Below, piece after piece: positions 1-11,637 of a stretch of DNA of 64,000 bases. The notes beneath the pieces are model-generated. The model did no database searches, was not told the DNA's origin, and saw only the letters and a program-made list of their open reading frames with translations. Positions within the stretch are counted from its first letter, which is position 1, and each line of letters begins with the position of its first letter. The stretch is from Terriglobus aquaticus. GTDB taxonomy: Bacteria > Acidobacteriota > Terriglobia > Terriglobales > Acidobacteriaceae. The position numbers and the translations under genes are program-made. The stretch is from assembly GCF_025685415.1 (NCBI RefSeq), contig NZ_JAGSYB010000001.1, forward strand, positions 2,976,001 through 3,040,000, written 5' to 3'.

Positions 1-1540
1 GCCAGATGTAAGTGCCACCGCCGCGCGTCAGGTCATACGGCGCCAGCACCGGACTGTAATTCGGATTTGCCGAGAAGCTCGATGCGTTGACCGTCGCGCA
101 CTGGTTGGGACCGACATTTGCCGGATTTCCATTGACGTCGAGGCAAGGCGCATTCAGGTTGGAATCGACCAGACCAAGCACATCGTTCTCGCGCAGAAAA
201 GTCTGCTGGTACATGCCGCCGAACTTCAGGCTGTTGTGCCCCAGGGTCCAGCTCACGTCAGAGCGAACGCCGGCGTTGGTCAGCGAACGCTGCTGACCAA
301 CGCTCTCCTGCTGAATCGGGCCCAGGTCGTTCAAGAGGTTTGCCGAGGGCAGGTAACGATAGCTGTCGTGGCGAATGTAGGGTGCGAAGTTCAGCACCGC
401 GGCCGAGCTCAGCACCCGCGTGTACGTTGGCGCAAACAGGTACGTTTCAATCTTGGAGCGCTGGTCGGTTGCGCCCGTCGTCAGACCCTGCTGTTGGAAG
501 CCGTACTGCGTGTCGTAACTGTTCGGCGTCTGGAACAGCGACCGCGTGTACTGCAGGTTCAGGTGCATCGAGCTCACGTCAGAGAACTGCCCGTCGATGC
601 GGTCGAAGAAGTTCTCCTCGTTGCCCTTGTCGTGGTACACCACGAACTCCGGCGCGTCCAGAAACCGGCCGCTCTCAAGTCCGCTGCCCGTGATGAAGTT
701 GCCCCATTTGGGACCGCCCCACGCCATGTTCGCCAGCAGATGGCTCGTGCCGAAGCTTCCATAGGAGAACGACACCTCGCCCGTGGGCTTGGTGATGCCC
801 TGGCCGGATCGCGTGGTCACCACGACTACCAGGCTGGTCTTGTCGCCGTACTCCGCGGGCGGTGCGCCCTCGATCACCTCGAACGACTGCACCGCGTCCG
901 CCGGCAACTGGTTGCTGAACACCTTGCTCTGCTGATCCGTGATCGGCTGTCCGTCCACCGAGAACGAGACCTCGTTGTGGTCGCCCAGGCCGTGCAGCAG
1001 GCCGTTGGAATCCGCAGCAACGCCCGGCGTCAACTGCGTCACGATCGAACTCAACTCCGACGAAGCGCCCTCCGTGGGCAGGTGGCTGATCATCGCGCGG
1101 TCCACGTCGGTGTGAAAGGTCGGATCGCTCTCCGTCAGGTCGGGCGTCGCCTCCACGTCTACCGTTGTCGAGGACCCAACGACTGCCAGCGTCACATCCA
1201 CCGCCAGCGGCACGGCAGACGAGACCCGCACGCGCTTCGCCGAGGCCTGCAGACCCGCTCCCATTGCCGAAAGCTGGTACTCATCGAACGGGATGTTGGT
1301 GAAGGTGAAGCGGCCGGCGGCATCGGCCGTAACCGTGCGGCTGTAGCCGCTGCCCCGGTTCTGCAGGGTCACCGTTGCGTTGGGCACAAGTGCGCCCGTG
1401 CTGTCCTTGGCTGTGCCGGCAATCACGCCGGAGGTGCTCTGCGCCACCGCGGCCATGGCCAGGGTGATGGGCGCAACAGCAAGCAGCGCTCGGTGAAGCT
1501 GGGACGGCGATGCGAATCGGAAGAAGCCCGATCGTTGCAT
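1..1540 (-). CDS. TonB-dependent receptor, Oar-like, with carboxypeptidase-regulatory N-terminal domain (3' end outside window)
   Basis: Outer-membrane receptor for TonB-driven uptake, or an Oar-type surface protein. Read on the minus strand from ATG at 1540, preceded by a GAGAGG ribosome-binding site. A Sec signal peptide covers about residues 1-33. It is followed by a carboxypeptidase-regulatory-like beta domain (GVIAGTAKDSTGALVPNATV, roughly 37-120) and then a plug domain (VSFSVDGQPITDQQS). The frame stays open to base 1, so the beta-barrel C-terminus is missing. About 513 residues are present; Acidobacteria Oar-like receptors usually exceed 900. The small gene at 1621-2004 lies 80 bp upstream in the same direction and may be cotranscribed. 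The substrate cannot be read from sequence. The family call is confident. Confidence 0.9.
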   Translation of the reverse strand, partial: MQRSGFFRFASPSQLHRALLAVAPITLAMAAVAQSTSGVIAGTAKDSTGALVPNATVTLQNRGSGYSRTVTADAAGRFTFTNIPFDEYQLSAMGAGLQASAKRVRVSSAVPLAVDVTLAVVGSSTTVDVEATPDLTESDPTFHTDVDRAMISHLPTEGASSELSSIVTQLTPGVAADSNGLLHGLGDHNEVSFSVDGQPITDQQSKVFSNQLPADAVQSFEVIEGAPPAEYGDKTSLVVVVTTRSGQGITKPTGEVSFSYGSFGTSHLLANMAWGGPKWGNFITGSGLESGRFLDAPEFVVYHDKGNEENFFDRIDGQFSDVSSMHLNLQYTRSLFQTPNSYDTQYGFQQQGLTTGATDQRSKIETYLFAPTYTRVLSSAAVLNFAPYIRHDSYRYLPSANLLNDLGPIQQESVGQQRSLTNAGVRSDVSWTLGHNSLKFGGMYQQTFLRENDVLGLVDSNLNAPCLDVNGNPANVGPNQCATVNASSFSANPNYSPVLAPYDLTRGGGTYIW

Positions 1541-1620
1541 GAAATACCTCTCTCAAAAGGGGGAGTGCGCGTTTTGCACTCCGGGTAGGGGAATGTCGTC
1601 GGCCCGCTGCGGGCCAGAGG

Positions 1621-2004
1621 TCAAACTGCCCTGGAGAGAGTGGGTGGCGGCCGGCTCAGTCGCGCAAAAGCGACCGGCTCGCTTTCGACGATGACTTCGT
1701 GTTCGAGGACCGTGCTGCGGCACACCGGTAGAACACCGACCGCCGGACCGGCGCTGCTGGGAGCGGCGGACTGCATCGCCACGCACAGCGAGCAGGTCTC
1801 CGCGGTGTCGGCGACAGGGGCGGCCGATCGATCCGACTCTCCGCTGATCGCGTGGCTGGCGGCATGTGCGAGAACCGGCGGCGGCAGGTGGCTGTGAAGC
1901 GCCTGCCCCACAAACGCCAGCAGAAACAGCAAGAGCACGGCCACGCCCGGGAGCTTCGCCAACGGCGAACTCTCGCGCTTCCGGAAGTGCTCTGTTGTTG
2001 TCAT
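1621..2004 (-). CDS. small membrane-anchored hypothetical protein upstream of TonB receptor
   Basis: A 127-residue protein with one strongly hydrophobic segment near the N-terminus (LPGVAVLLLFLLAFVGQAL), so probably an anchored or exported periplasmic protein. A short CSLCVAM motif and a proline-rich C-terminus loosely recall DUF2946-type proteins often found beside TonB receptors. That resemblance is weak. I chose ATG 2004 over a longer frame because GGGGAG lies about 10 nt upstream and the upstream extension is not protein-like. Its position 80 bp ahead of the receptor suggests an operon. Function unknown. Confidence 0.55.
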   Translation of the reverse strand: MTTTEHFRKRESSPLAKLPGVAVLLLFLLAFVGQALHSHLPPPVLAHAASHAISGESDRSAAPVADTAETCSLCVAMQSAAPSSAGPAVGVLPVCRSTVLEHEVIVESEPVAFARLSRPPPTLSRAV

Positions 2005-2247
2005 CGCGACATGGCTCCCCAAACGACCTCGGCGCACGTGCCCGGAAAGCTGCGAAGGCCTCCGCGCCGGCACACCGATGCCGCCTCCCAGGTTGTTACA
2101 GAAACAGACAGGCTCAGTGTAGCGCGTTATTGCGAGCGCATACGCACTAATACCCTGCTTACGTAGACGCAGAGACACGCCGTATGGACTCGCTCCTTCG
2201 TCGATGCGTAACCGCAGCCTGTACTGGTGCCCGGTTACGCGCCGACG

Positions 2248-5145
2248 CTAGTCATCGTCATCATCGCCGCCGTACTTCATGGCGGCTTTCACCAGCGGCC
2301 CCGGCGCCAGCACCTTGTCCTCGCCCGGATAGGGGCGGGTCCAGCCGGTGGTCGCGTACCAGGTCACGTGGTTCAGGAAGTTGGGGTCGACCGAGTCGGC
2401 CTTGTCATACTTGCCCTTCATCACCTTGCCTGTTGCCTTCAGCCATTCCTTCTCTACCGGCGAGAAGCTGGTCAACTTGCCCGGCTCGATGTCCGGCCCC
2501 TGGTCCAGCGGGATGGTGGCGGGAACGACGGTATAGGGCGTCAGGTCAGCGGTGTCCTGGAAGGCGTCGAACATGGGCGACGCGACCAGGTCGAACTGCG
2601 TCAGCGGCTTGGCACCCAGGATGTTCTCGATGGTCCGGTTGATGTTCTCCGCGGTGTAGGTCGTGTGAATCGTCTTTCCGCGGCCCGGTGCGGCGGGAGC
2701 CGCGGTGTACGGGCTGATGACGTATACGGGCTGGCGGTGTCCGTCCACGTGATCGGTGCCGCCCTGCGAGTCATCCTCCTCCACAAAGATGGCCGACGAT
2801 CCCCACACCTTGCTGTGACTGATCGCGTCCACCATGCGGCCCAGCGCCAGGTCGTTGTCGGCCTGGTAGTTGATCGGGTACGGATGCCCCTTGGACGTGC
2901 CCGCCGTGTGATCGTCCGGCAGCCAAAGCACCGTCAGGTTCGGCACCTGGTTCTGTGCATCCATCTCCTTGAACTGCTGAATCCAGTAGTCGGCGCGGTA
3001 CTGGTCAGGAATGTCAAGGTTGAACGGCGGAAAGTGCGGGTCCATGATCTTCGCGGCCGACGGGATTGCCGAACTCACGTGGATCGCGCCATCGGGAACG
3101 ACACACGCCGACGCCGGCGCTTTCCCTTCCTTGCACAAGGAGGTCCTCCAGAAGTCCGCCCACGTATACGCGGTGCCGTCCTTCTTCTTGTCGATCGTGG
3201 TCCCGCTGCTCCACTCGCCGTACAGCCGCGCCGTCATGCCCTTGGCCGCGACCTCCGTCCACAGGAAGCCTCGCGGCGTATTGGTCAAGGCGTCTTCCGC
3301 CTCGCCACCGGGGTACGACCGGATCCAGTCGGGCGAGAGAATGTCGTTCGAATAGAACGACCCCGACATGCCGATCCACGGATGCCCGTCGGCCGACTGG
3401 CGGCTGGGCGCGTACACGTTGTCCAGCAGCGGAAAGCGCTGCACAAACGCATGCTGGTTTGGTACTCCGGAGGCGAAGATCGCCAGTTCCGGCGCCCCAT
3501 TGCCCCACGGCACGTCGCCCAGCATCTGGTCGTAGGTGCGGTTCTCCTTGATGATCAGGAACACGTGCTGAATCAGCGACGGCTCGCCAATGTGCCGCGG
3601 GATTGCCACTGGCTTCGCATCGCGCTGCACGAATTGCGGACCGACCTGGATGTTGGTGGTCAGGTCCCAGTGGTTGTTCTGAAACACCTGCCGGCTCATC
3701 CCGGCCAGGCTGCCCGCATTCGGTTCCGGAATCAGGTTCACCACGCCCATGTCGGCGTGCGTGTTGTAACCGATCACGCCGTCCTTGGTTGTAGTCTTGC
3801 CGCGCGACCCCAGCCCCTTGTCGTCGGCGATCACAAGCTGTTTCCGCGCCGCGTCAAACGCGATCGACGTCGGGAAGTACGCGGTCGGGATGTAACCGAT
3901 CACGGGGTGGGCATCGCGCCCCTGCAGGTCGACGACCGCGACGGCGTTCGCCTGTCCCAGCGTTACGTATGCCGTGCCGCTCTCGGTCACCGCTACTGCA
4001 TTCGGCCCGGATCCAAACGTGCCTCCCGCAATCGGCACGCTCAGGTCGATGGTGCGCACCACCTTATTCGTCGCAAGGTCGATGATCGAAAGGCTGTCGC
4101 CGTACGTGTTGGCCACGAACAGCCGCGATCCCGCAATCGTCATCCCCGCCGGGTGCAGCCCGACCGGGATCGAGGCTGTCTGCTTGCCCGTGGTCAGGTC
4201 AACCACTGACACCGTGCCCGACAGCGTGAATGCATCCGTGCGGTCGACCACGATCGCCGTACCGTCCGAGTCGTTGGTGAAATCGCCTTGCGTAGCAGGC
4301 CGGCCGCCCTCGTTGCTCACATACGCAAAGTTGCCGTGCACCACCACGCTGTTCGGAACATTGCCGATCGGGATTTGCACGACGAGCTTCGCCGGCCTTG
4401 CCTGCAGGTCGATGACGCCCAGCGTGTTGGCCGCGTTCAGCGCAACATAGGCGCGCTTGCCATCGGCCGAGAACGCGATGCCGCCCGGGTTGATCGCCTT
4501 GGCGTTGTGGTAGGTGCGGCCATCCGCCGGCGGCTCCGGCAACGTCACCCTCTGCTCGTGGCTCAGCAAACCCGTCTTGCGGTCGACTGTGGCGACGGAG
4601 ACATAGTTATTGTCCTGGCTGAACAAGAGCCGCGATCCGTCCGGCGAGTACGTCACGCCTGAGAACGAACCGGCGCTGCGATCCTTGTCCGAAGCACCAG
4701 CCTCGCCGCTCGGCACGAAGCGCTGCAGCACCTGCCCGCTCACTGTGTCGATCACCAGAATCGGCTCCGGCGAACCCATCAGCAGCACCGCCGCCGTGTG
4801 CGCACCCTTGGCGGGATTGAGCGCGATCGCCTTGGCCCGCACCGGCGATCCTAGCTCCACCAGCCGGCCCGCCGGCGTGAGCACCTGGTTGCTCGAAGCC
4901 ACAATCGAACCATCGCGCTGCGGCCCCACCGTCCGCTCCGGGCTGCTTACTTCGGACTGCGCCGCGCTTCGACCTGTACCGCGCTCGCTGTTGCCCTCGG
5001 GAGCGTCCTTCATGGGCGCGGTCTTGAAACCGGGGCTGCCCGCCTGCGGCGTTGCCGCCTGAGCTGCTGCCCATTGCAATCCGGGAAAGAACGAGGCCAC
5101 CGCCAACGCAACGGCAGGCCAGGACGAACGATCAGTCGAGCGCAC
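2248..5145 (-). CDS. beta-propeller (YncE-like) / phosphoesterase-family fusion protein, exported
   Basis: A 965-residue two-domain protein. The N-terminus carries a signal peptide ending near WAAAQA. Residues about 90-500 form a YncE/Lactonase-type beta-propeller with repeated blades (VSVVDLTTGKQTASIPVGLH, LSIIDLATNKVVRTI). Residues about 530-930 form an alkaline-phosphatase-superfamily phosphoesterase domain like that of acid phosphatases and phospholipase C, with LIIKENRTYDQMLGDVPWGN as entry motif, EEDDSQGG and DHVDGHRQP. The same fusion is frequent in Acidobacteria. The likely role is periplasmic or secreted phosphoester hydrolysis. The start is GTG 5145, with GGAG about 10 nt upstream. 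The C-terminus ends in a run of Asp. Substrate unknown. Confidence 0.88.
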   Translation of the reverse strand: MRSTDRSSWPAVALAVASFFPGLQWAAAQAATPQAGSPGFKTAPMKDAPEGNSERGTGRSAAQSEVSSPERTVGPQRDGSIVASSNQVLTPAGRLVELGSPVRAKAIALNPAKGAHTAAVLLMGSPEPILVIDTVSGQVLQRFVPSGEAGASDKDRSAGSFSGVTYSPDGSRLLFSQDNNYVSVATVDRKTGLLSHEQRVTLPEPPADGRTYHNAKAINPGGIAFSADGKRAYVALNAANTLGVIDLQARPAKLVVQIPIGNVPNSVVVHGNFAYVSNEGGRPATQGDFTNDSDGTAIVVDRTDAFTLSGTVSVVDLTTGKQTASIPVGLHPAGMTIAGSRLFVANTYGDSLSIIDLATNKVVRTIDLSVPIAGGTFGSGPNAVAVTESGTAYVTLGQANAVAVVDLQGRDAHPVIGYIPTAYFPTSIAFDAARKQLVIADDKGLGSRGKTTTKDGVIGYNTHADMGVVNLIPEPNAGSLAGMSRQVFQNNHWDLTTNIQVGPQFVQRDAKPVAIPRHIGEPSLIQHVFLIIKENRTYDQMLGDVPWGNGAPELAIFASGVPNQHAFVQRFPLLDNVYAPSRQSADGHPWIGMSGSFYSNDILSPDWIRSYPGGEAEDALTNTPRGFLWTEVAAKGMTARLYGEWSSGTTIDKKKDGTAYTWADFWRTSLCKEGKAPASACVVPDGAIHVSSAIPSAAKIMDPHFPPFNLDIPDQYRADYWIQQFKEMDAQNQVPNLTVLWLPDDHTAGTSKGHPYPINYQADNDLALGRMVDAISHSKVWGSSAIFVEEDDSQGGTDHVDGHRQPVYVISPYTAAPAAPGRGKTIHTTYTAENINRTIENILGAKPLTQFDLVASPMFDAFQDTADLTPYTVVPATIPLDQGPDIEPGKLTSFSPVEKEWLKATGKVMKGKYDKADSVDPNFLNHVTWYATTGWTRPYPGEDKVLAPGPLVKAAMKYGGDDDDD

Positions 5146-5252
5146 CCTAGGAGTTCTCCGAACTCAAAGGTATACAGCAGCCGGAAGACACAGTGTTGAA
5201 CAGGTGGATTGAGGCCGTGCGAAGCGGCGAAACCCGGTGCCGGCTCCGGGGG

Positions 5253-6467
5253 CTACGCCGTCCGGAAGATCCGTCGCTGGATCCAGAGCCGCGCCTCGTT
5301 CGTGCGGTACTCCGTGACCCTGGCCAACAGCGCGGCCACTGTAATCAGGATCAGCAGAATACCCATGGCAATGGGCAGGCTCCGCAAGCCAGGCTGGAAC
5401 CGCCCCTGCCGCACAAACCACGCGGCCAGCAGAGTACAGAGTGGAATGTGTACGAGATACAGCGTGAAGGAGAAGCTGGAAAGCCACCGCGCGAACCGCT
5501 CCCACGCGTGGCCGGTCGCGGCGGAGTTCGCCGACAGCATGGTCCACAGCAGCAGCGTCGTCAGCACGCCAAGGCTGAAGTTGCTCAGGTTTACACCAAC
5601 GGTCCAGCGCTTGAAGGTGAGAAATGGAAGAAGGTAGAGCACCGCTGCGCTCCAGCGAATCACCGCGCCTAAACGGGCCGGCCACCGCGGAGCCGGAAGC
5701 CACGCCAGCAGCGCTCCCATAGCCCACACCGCCGCGGAGAGCCCAATGCCCCAACCAACGAACTTGAAGATCGCCACGATGAGCAGCGCATACCCAACCC
5801 GCGCCAGCAACCCAGTGCTGCGCCGAAACACGAGCAGCACAGCCGGAAACAGCAGGTAGTACCAGAACTCGTTGGCTAGGCTCCACAGTGAACCGGCGGA
5901 GCCAAACGTGGGAACCCGAATCGTCTGCACAAAGAACAGGTTCCCCAGGAAGATCGACACGCTGCGGTGCGCCGTCACATCCAGGATCACGTGATCGTCG
6001 GAAAGCCCGTGGTACAGCGCCTGCGCAAACGGCAGGTGGAGGCCGACCGTATCGAACAGCGCGCACAGCAGCAGCGCCGGCAGCAGCACGATCCAGAGCC
6101 GCACAAAGCGATGCAGCAGATACTCCCGCCAGCTCCAGGTACCCTGCCGGAACATGCGCATGGCGCTGCCGCCCACCAGGTATCCGCTGAGCACAAAGAA
6201 CAGCATCACGGCTGCAACACCGCACGACGACACCACGTACGCCGGCGCCCACAGCACCCGGTGCGCCGCCACATCGCGGAAGTCGACAAAGAGGATGTTG
6301 CGCCAGTGCTCCAGCAGCACGAAGACCGCAGCCAGGCCGCGTACCAGGTCCAGCAGAACGGACGCCTGCGTGTCAGTGAAGCGGGGCGTCCGTGTCACAG
6401 CACCAGCCCGAGCGGAATCAACGCTGGCAGAGTCCGCCCGTTTCGTCATTCCCGTCGAATGTAGCAT
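5253..6467 (-). CDS. acyltransferase family 3 (OafA/YrhL-like) integral membrane protein
   Basis: Membrane O-acyltransferase, expected to transfer acetyl or other acyl groups to extracellular or lipid-linked sugars. The N-terminal signature LLDLVRGLAAVFVLLEHWRN contains the R/K-X10-H pattern typical of the family. About ten hydrophobic helices follow, and the last holds LYLVHIPLCTLL. I chose ATG 6467 (404 residues) because GGAG lies 6 nt upstream; ATG 6449 is the alternative. The frame extends further up to 6584 without domain support. Divergent from the radical SAM gene, with about 280 bp between. Confidence 0.88.
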   Translation of the reverse strand: MLHSTGMTKRADSASVDSARAGAVTRTPRFTDTQASVLLDLVRGLAAVFVLLEHWRNILFVDFRDVAAHRVLWAPAYVVSSCGVAAVMLFFVLSGYLVGGSAMRMFRQGTWSWREYLLHRFVRLWIVLLPALLLCALFDTVGLHLPFAQALYHGLSDDHVILDVTAHRSVSIFLGNLFFVQTIRVPTFGSAGSLWSLANEFWYYLLFPAVLLVFRRSTGLLARVGYALLIVAIFKFVGWGIGLSAAVWAMGALLAWLPAPRWPARLGAVIRWSAAVLYLLPFLTFKRWTVGVNLSNFSLGVLTTLLLWTMLSANSAATGHAWERFARWLSSFSFTLYLVHIPLCTLLAAWFVRQGRFQPGLRSLPIAMGILLILITVAALLARVTEYRTNEARLWIQRRIFRTA

Positions 6468-6745
6468 CCAGCGCTCCGGCAGCCGGCCCCTGCCCGTTCG
6501 CCGCCGCACTTTCCCCGTTCGCTGCCGAGCATTGCATTTCAATGAAAACCGCTCTCTCGGCCAGACGTGCGGGCGTAGCCTCATGGAGGCGTAAACCGTT
6601 GTTTTCTGACGGCTTGGGTTAGCGGAGACGAATCAAAGCGGTCATCTTCCGCATCCCACTTCTGTCACTTAAGCTCAGGCGGACAGCTCCTTTCCCAACA
6701 CCCGGGGAGCGCGCAAATCAGGAACAGCACCACTCAGGAGAAATC

Positions 6746-8872
<2,127 letters not shown>

Positions 8873-8901
8873 CTACTGCAAACGCGCTTCGCGCAACAAC
8901 A

Positions 8902-8931
8902 AGAAAGGCCGCCCGCAAGGGCGGCCTTTCT
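8902..8931 (+). terminator. Rho-independent terminator of radical SAM gene
   Basis: Perfect 13-bp stem AGAAAGGCCGCCC / GGGCGGCCTTTCT with a GCAA loop, 29 bp after the stop of the radical SAM gene. Ends the upstream transcript before the hypothetical membrane gene. Confidence 0.85.
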
Positions 8932-8945
8932 GCTTCAATCGGATC

Positions 8946-9452
8946 GTGGGTGACTGGCTTTATCTAGAAGAGGGAGAGTCAGAACTCCGGCTACATGTGC
9001 CTGCTCGGAACAACGCAATTGCGGTGATCATTGCATCTTCCGTAAGCGCATCGTGTGTTCTATATGCCGGTTATTTCTTTTTTCTTTGGCTCTCCCGTTC
9101 GGAACAGGGTTGGTCTTTTCTGTACGACATCCTTTCGAATCTTTTGTTGTTCACAGGCGTCTTTGCAGTCAGAGCGCTCCTGCGTCAGCTAGTTACGCGA
9201 AAGATCATCTTTGAACGCTGGGTGATCGGAGTTGAAGAACGCCTTCTAGGCATCCGAGTACGGCGTCGCTGGATCAACGTTTCTCGGATTACGCGTTGGC
9301 TAGACATTCTCAATCCGCAGGGCACAGCGACCATTGGATTCGAGTTTGCGAAAACGCGCGAAAGAACCAGCAAAGTGATTTGGCAGATGCCGTCCGATCA
9401 ATGGCTGAATCTGATCACGCGAATGCAGCGCAAGGACTTCGTCTATGTGTAA
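8946..9452 (+). CDS. hypothetical membrane protein, 168 aa
   Basis: Unrecognised protein with two transmembrane segments at about residues 24-47 and 60-80. A soluble C-terminal part of beta character follows (FERWVIGVEERLLGIRVRR and on), somewhat like a PH-type or STAS-like fold. The base composition is less GC-rich than the neighbouring genes, which hints at a different origin. The start is GTG 8946, but no good SD is visible because the preceding terminator ends only 14 bp upstream. Convergent with the next gene. No function proposed. Confidence 0.6.
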   Translation: MGDWLYLEEGESELRLHVPARNNAIAVIIASSVSASCVLYAGYFFFLWLSRSEQGWSFLYDILSNLLLFTGVFAVRALLRQLVTRKIIFERWVIGVEERLLGIRVRRRWINVSRITRWLDILNPQGTATIGFEFAKTRERTSKVIWQMPSDQWLNLITRMQRKDFVYV

Positions 9453-9490
9453 CGGTGTACATGGTGGCTCTGCAGCACCGCCGCTGGTCG

Positions 9491-10699
9491 TCACAGTTGC
9501 AGCCGCACCTTCATCCTCGTCAGTAGCGTAGAAATGGCCAGCATCGCTGCGGTGAACACAAGCGAGCGCACTACGCCGCCCCAGCCTGTCGGGTACAGCG
9601 TGCTCCAGGCGTGAATGCTGAACACGCCCAGCAGCACGTACCAGAAGTCGGGCAGCAGGTAGGTCAGCAGCGTGTTGGACCCGGCGGAGCGCACCGGTGC
9701 CGCCCACCCGCGGATTTGCTTTACATCGCAAAGCCAGTACAGCAGCGTGTAGACCCAGCAGCACGCTGCGATCGTGAACAGCACCCACGACGGCGTCGCC
9801 CGGATCTTCGACAGGCCCAGCGGCAGCGCCAGCCACCCTGCAAGCCCGGCAATCACGCCGAACGAACAAGCCAGCACTGCCTTCCTGCGAAACGGCAGAT
9901 CGGGCGACAGAAAGAACAGCGTCGTCAGCAGAACGCCGGCAAACACCAGCGTCTCCATCGATCCGTTCGACACAGGCCAGATCCACCACTTGTCCGTCGT
10001 CGGCAGGATCTTCGCCGTGGCTAGAACGTTGTACACCGCAAACACGGCGAACCAGCCGGCCGGCGCCCACTTCCAGCGCCGCGTCGCCATGTAGCACAAC
10101 GCACCCAGCAGATAGGTGTAGCCGATCAGCCCGAGGATCTCAGGGTACGAATAAGACAGCCACTGAACCGGCCCGCCGTTCTCTGCTTTGCGATACAAAG
10201 CGGCGAGCACAACCAGCATGACCAATCCTGCGACACGCAAGCCAGCATGCAACTGCGCATGCTTCCGCTCAGAATCACGCGGATAGTCGAACCACACCAG
10301 CACCGCCGCCAGCAGCGCCAGCAGACCCCACACCGCACCGGGCAGGCCGTGCATCAGCGCGGCGGTCCCGCTGCTCAGGTTGGCCAGGATCAGGCCCAGC
10401 GTAATCAGCGCCACCGACCGCAGCACCACATACCAGACCAGTTGGGGCGCCGTGTCGCCACGGCGAATGCGGCTGTTCACCGCCAGCGGCAGCGACATGC
10501 CAACGATCAGCAGAAACGCCGGAAACACCATGTCCACATAGGTCATGCGGTTCTCGTAACCGTGCGCGTGATAGGTCCACCGCGGCAGGCCTCGAATCTC
10601 CGCCACTTCGTTCACAAAGATCATCAGCGCGATGTTCAGACCGCGAAAGATGTCCAGCGAAACCACACGCTCTGGTTTGCGCGATTGTAGATCGCTCAT
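9491..10699 (-). CDS. DUF5009 / heparan-alpha-glucosaminide N-acetyltransferase-like membrane protein
   Basis: A 402-residue polytopic membrane protein of the acyltransferase_5/DUF5009 group, related to lysosomal HGSNAT. It begins with the family signature RVVSLDIFRGLNIALMIFVN, followed by TYVDMVFPAFLLIVGMSLPL, and has about ten to eleven hydrophobic helices. Such enzymes are thought to move acetyl groups across the membrane to amino sugars, here perhaps during glycan turnover. The start is ATG 10699. It is 110 bp downstream of the DUF4239-like gene in the same direction. Confidence 0.85.
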   Translation of the reverse strand: MSDLQSRKPERVVSLDIFRGLNIALMIFVNEVAEIRGLPRWTYHAHGYENRMTYVDMVFPAFLLIVGMSLPLAVNSRIRRGDTAPQLVWYVVLRSVALITLGLILANLSSGTAALMHGLPGAVWGLLALLAAVLVWFDYPRDSERKHAQLHAGLRVAGLVMLVVLAALYRKAENGGPVQWLSYSYPEILGLIGYTYLLGALCYMATRRWKWAPAGWFAVFAVYNVLATAKILPTTDKWWIWPVSNGSMETLVFAGVLLTTLFFLSPDLPFRRKAVLACSFGVIAGLAGWLALPLGLSKIRATPSWVLFTIAACCWVYTLLYWLCDVKQIRGWAAPVRSAGSNTLLTYLLPDFWYVLLGVFSIHAWSTLYPTGWGGVVRSLVFTAAMLAISTLLTRMKVRLQL

Positions 10700-10809
10700 G
10701 CTACGTCCCCTTACATGCTGGTCTGTCTGGTATACCAGTCCGCACGTACGGTTGCCTTCGACCTGAACTCAAAGGCCCGGCCTCACCTCACTCAATTGCA
10801 TACAGAGAC

Positions 10810-11574
10810 TTAGTGCAGCGTCTGCTGCAGAGTGACCAGGTCGCGCGGATGCACACGGATCACACCACCGCGCGGGCTATCGATATCGGCCACCAGGAAG
10901 ATCGCGACAGCCACCAGCACCGGCAGCACGATGAGCAGGCCGCTGCGTGCACGCCGGCGACCTGTGCCGTAGCCGACCAGCAGGTTCGACACGCACGCAA
11001 TCGTCACCAGCAGAACCCAAGCCGTAGTCGGAATTCGGTTCCACCATGAGAACTGCGTGTACCCCTGGCTGTTCAGCACGTCGTTCATGCCGCTGACTAC
11101 CAGCGCCGTGACCGGTGTTGGCTGCGTCGCGGCAATGGGCTGTATGGACTTCCAAAGCTGTGTCTGCAACTGCGACGACTGCCGATCGATCACACCCAGC
11201 TTGTTGCCCTCGTCGGAGTTGTAGAAGTCGATGCGCGACTGCACGTACTGCCGAAGCAGCCCACGGGTCGCCGCAGCCTCGCTGGCCGGCATCAGGTCGC
11301 ACCGCACCCACTCCGTGCCGATAGCGTTGGCCTCGCCTTCTTCGTACAGGCGCCGCTGGTCATAGCGGCTGGTCGCCATGGAAAACATGAAGCCGATGAT
11401 CAAGCCCAGCAGTGTCAGCGTTGCGGAGATCACCAGCGTAATGTCTTCGTTCTTGCCGTCGTCTTCCTTGGGGTGCAGAAAGCGAAGCTTGGTCCCGGCA
11501 AACGACAGCGCCGCCATAACGCACAGCAGAACGGCCGACAAAAGGCGTGGGTGGTTGATCATGAAATGGAACAT
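10810..11574 (-). CDS. DUF4239-like (bestrophin-like) membrane protein
   Basis: A 254-residue protein with two N-terminal hydrophobic helices (LLSAVLLCVMAALSFAG and LVISATLTLLGLIIGFMFSM), a soluble middle containing SRYDQRRLYEEGEANAIGTEW, and two C-terminal helices. This architecture fits the bestrophin-like DUF4239 family. The invariant-looking acidic EANAIGTEW segment after the second helix is the best marker. Possibly an ion channel or transport protein; no experimental function can be inferred. It is 64 bp downstream of the MscS gene on the same strand, so the two may be cotranscribed. Confidence 0.72.
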   Translation of the reverse strand: MFHFMINHPRLLSAVLLCVMAALSFAGTKLRFLHPKEDDGKNEDITLVISATLTLLGLIIGFMFSMATSRYDQRRLYEEGEANAIGTEWVRCDLMPASEAAATRGLLRQYVQSRIDFYNSDEGNKLGVIDRQSSQLQTQLWKSIQPIAATQPTPVTALVVSGMNDVLNSQGYTQFSWWNRIPTTAWVLLVTIACVSNLLVGYGTGRRRARSGLLIVLPVLVAVAIFLVADIDSPRGGVIRVHPRDLVTLQQTLH

Positions 11575-11637
11575 GCTCCAGGTTCGATGCTGTTGCGCAC
11601 CGCTGGCCGGTGCAAGGCAGAACTCGCTCGCGCCACG

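Noticed and set aside
236-1588. 450-codon plus-strand frame over the TonB receptor
   Set aside because: Antisense of a clear TonB receptor; Arg/Val-rich with no recognisable domain, as expected of a shadow frame in GC-rich DNA.
2005-2247. possible riboswitch upstream of the small membrane gene and TonB receptor
   Set aside because: The leader is GC-rich, but I could not match conserved cobalamin, TPP or SAM riboswitch boxes.
2227-4209. 660-codon plus-strand frame over the propeller/phosphoesterase gene
   Set aside because: Antisense shadow without domains or SD.
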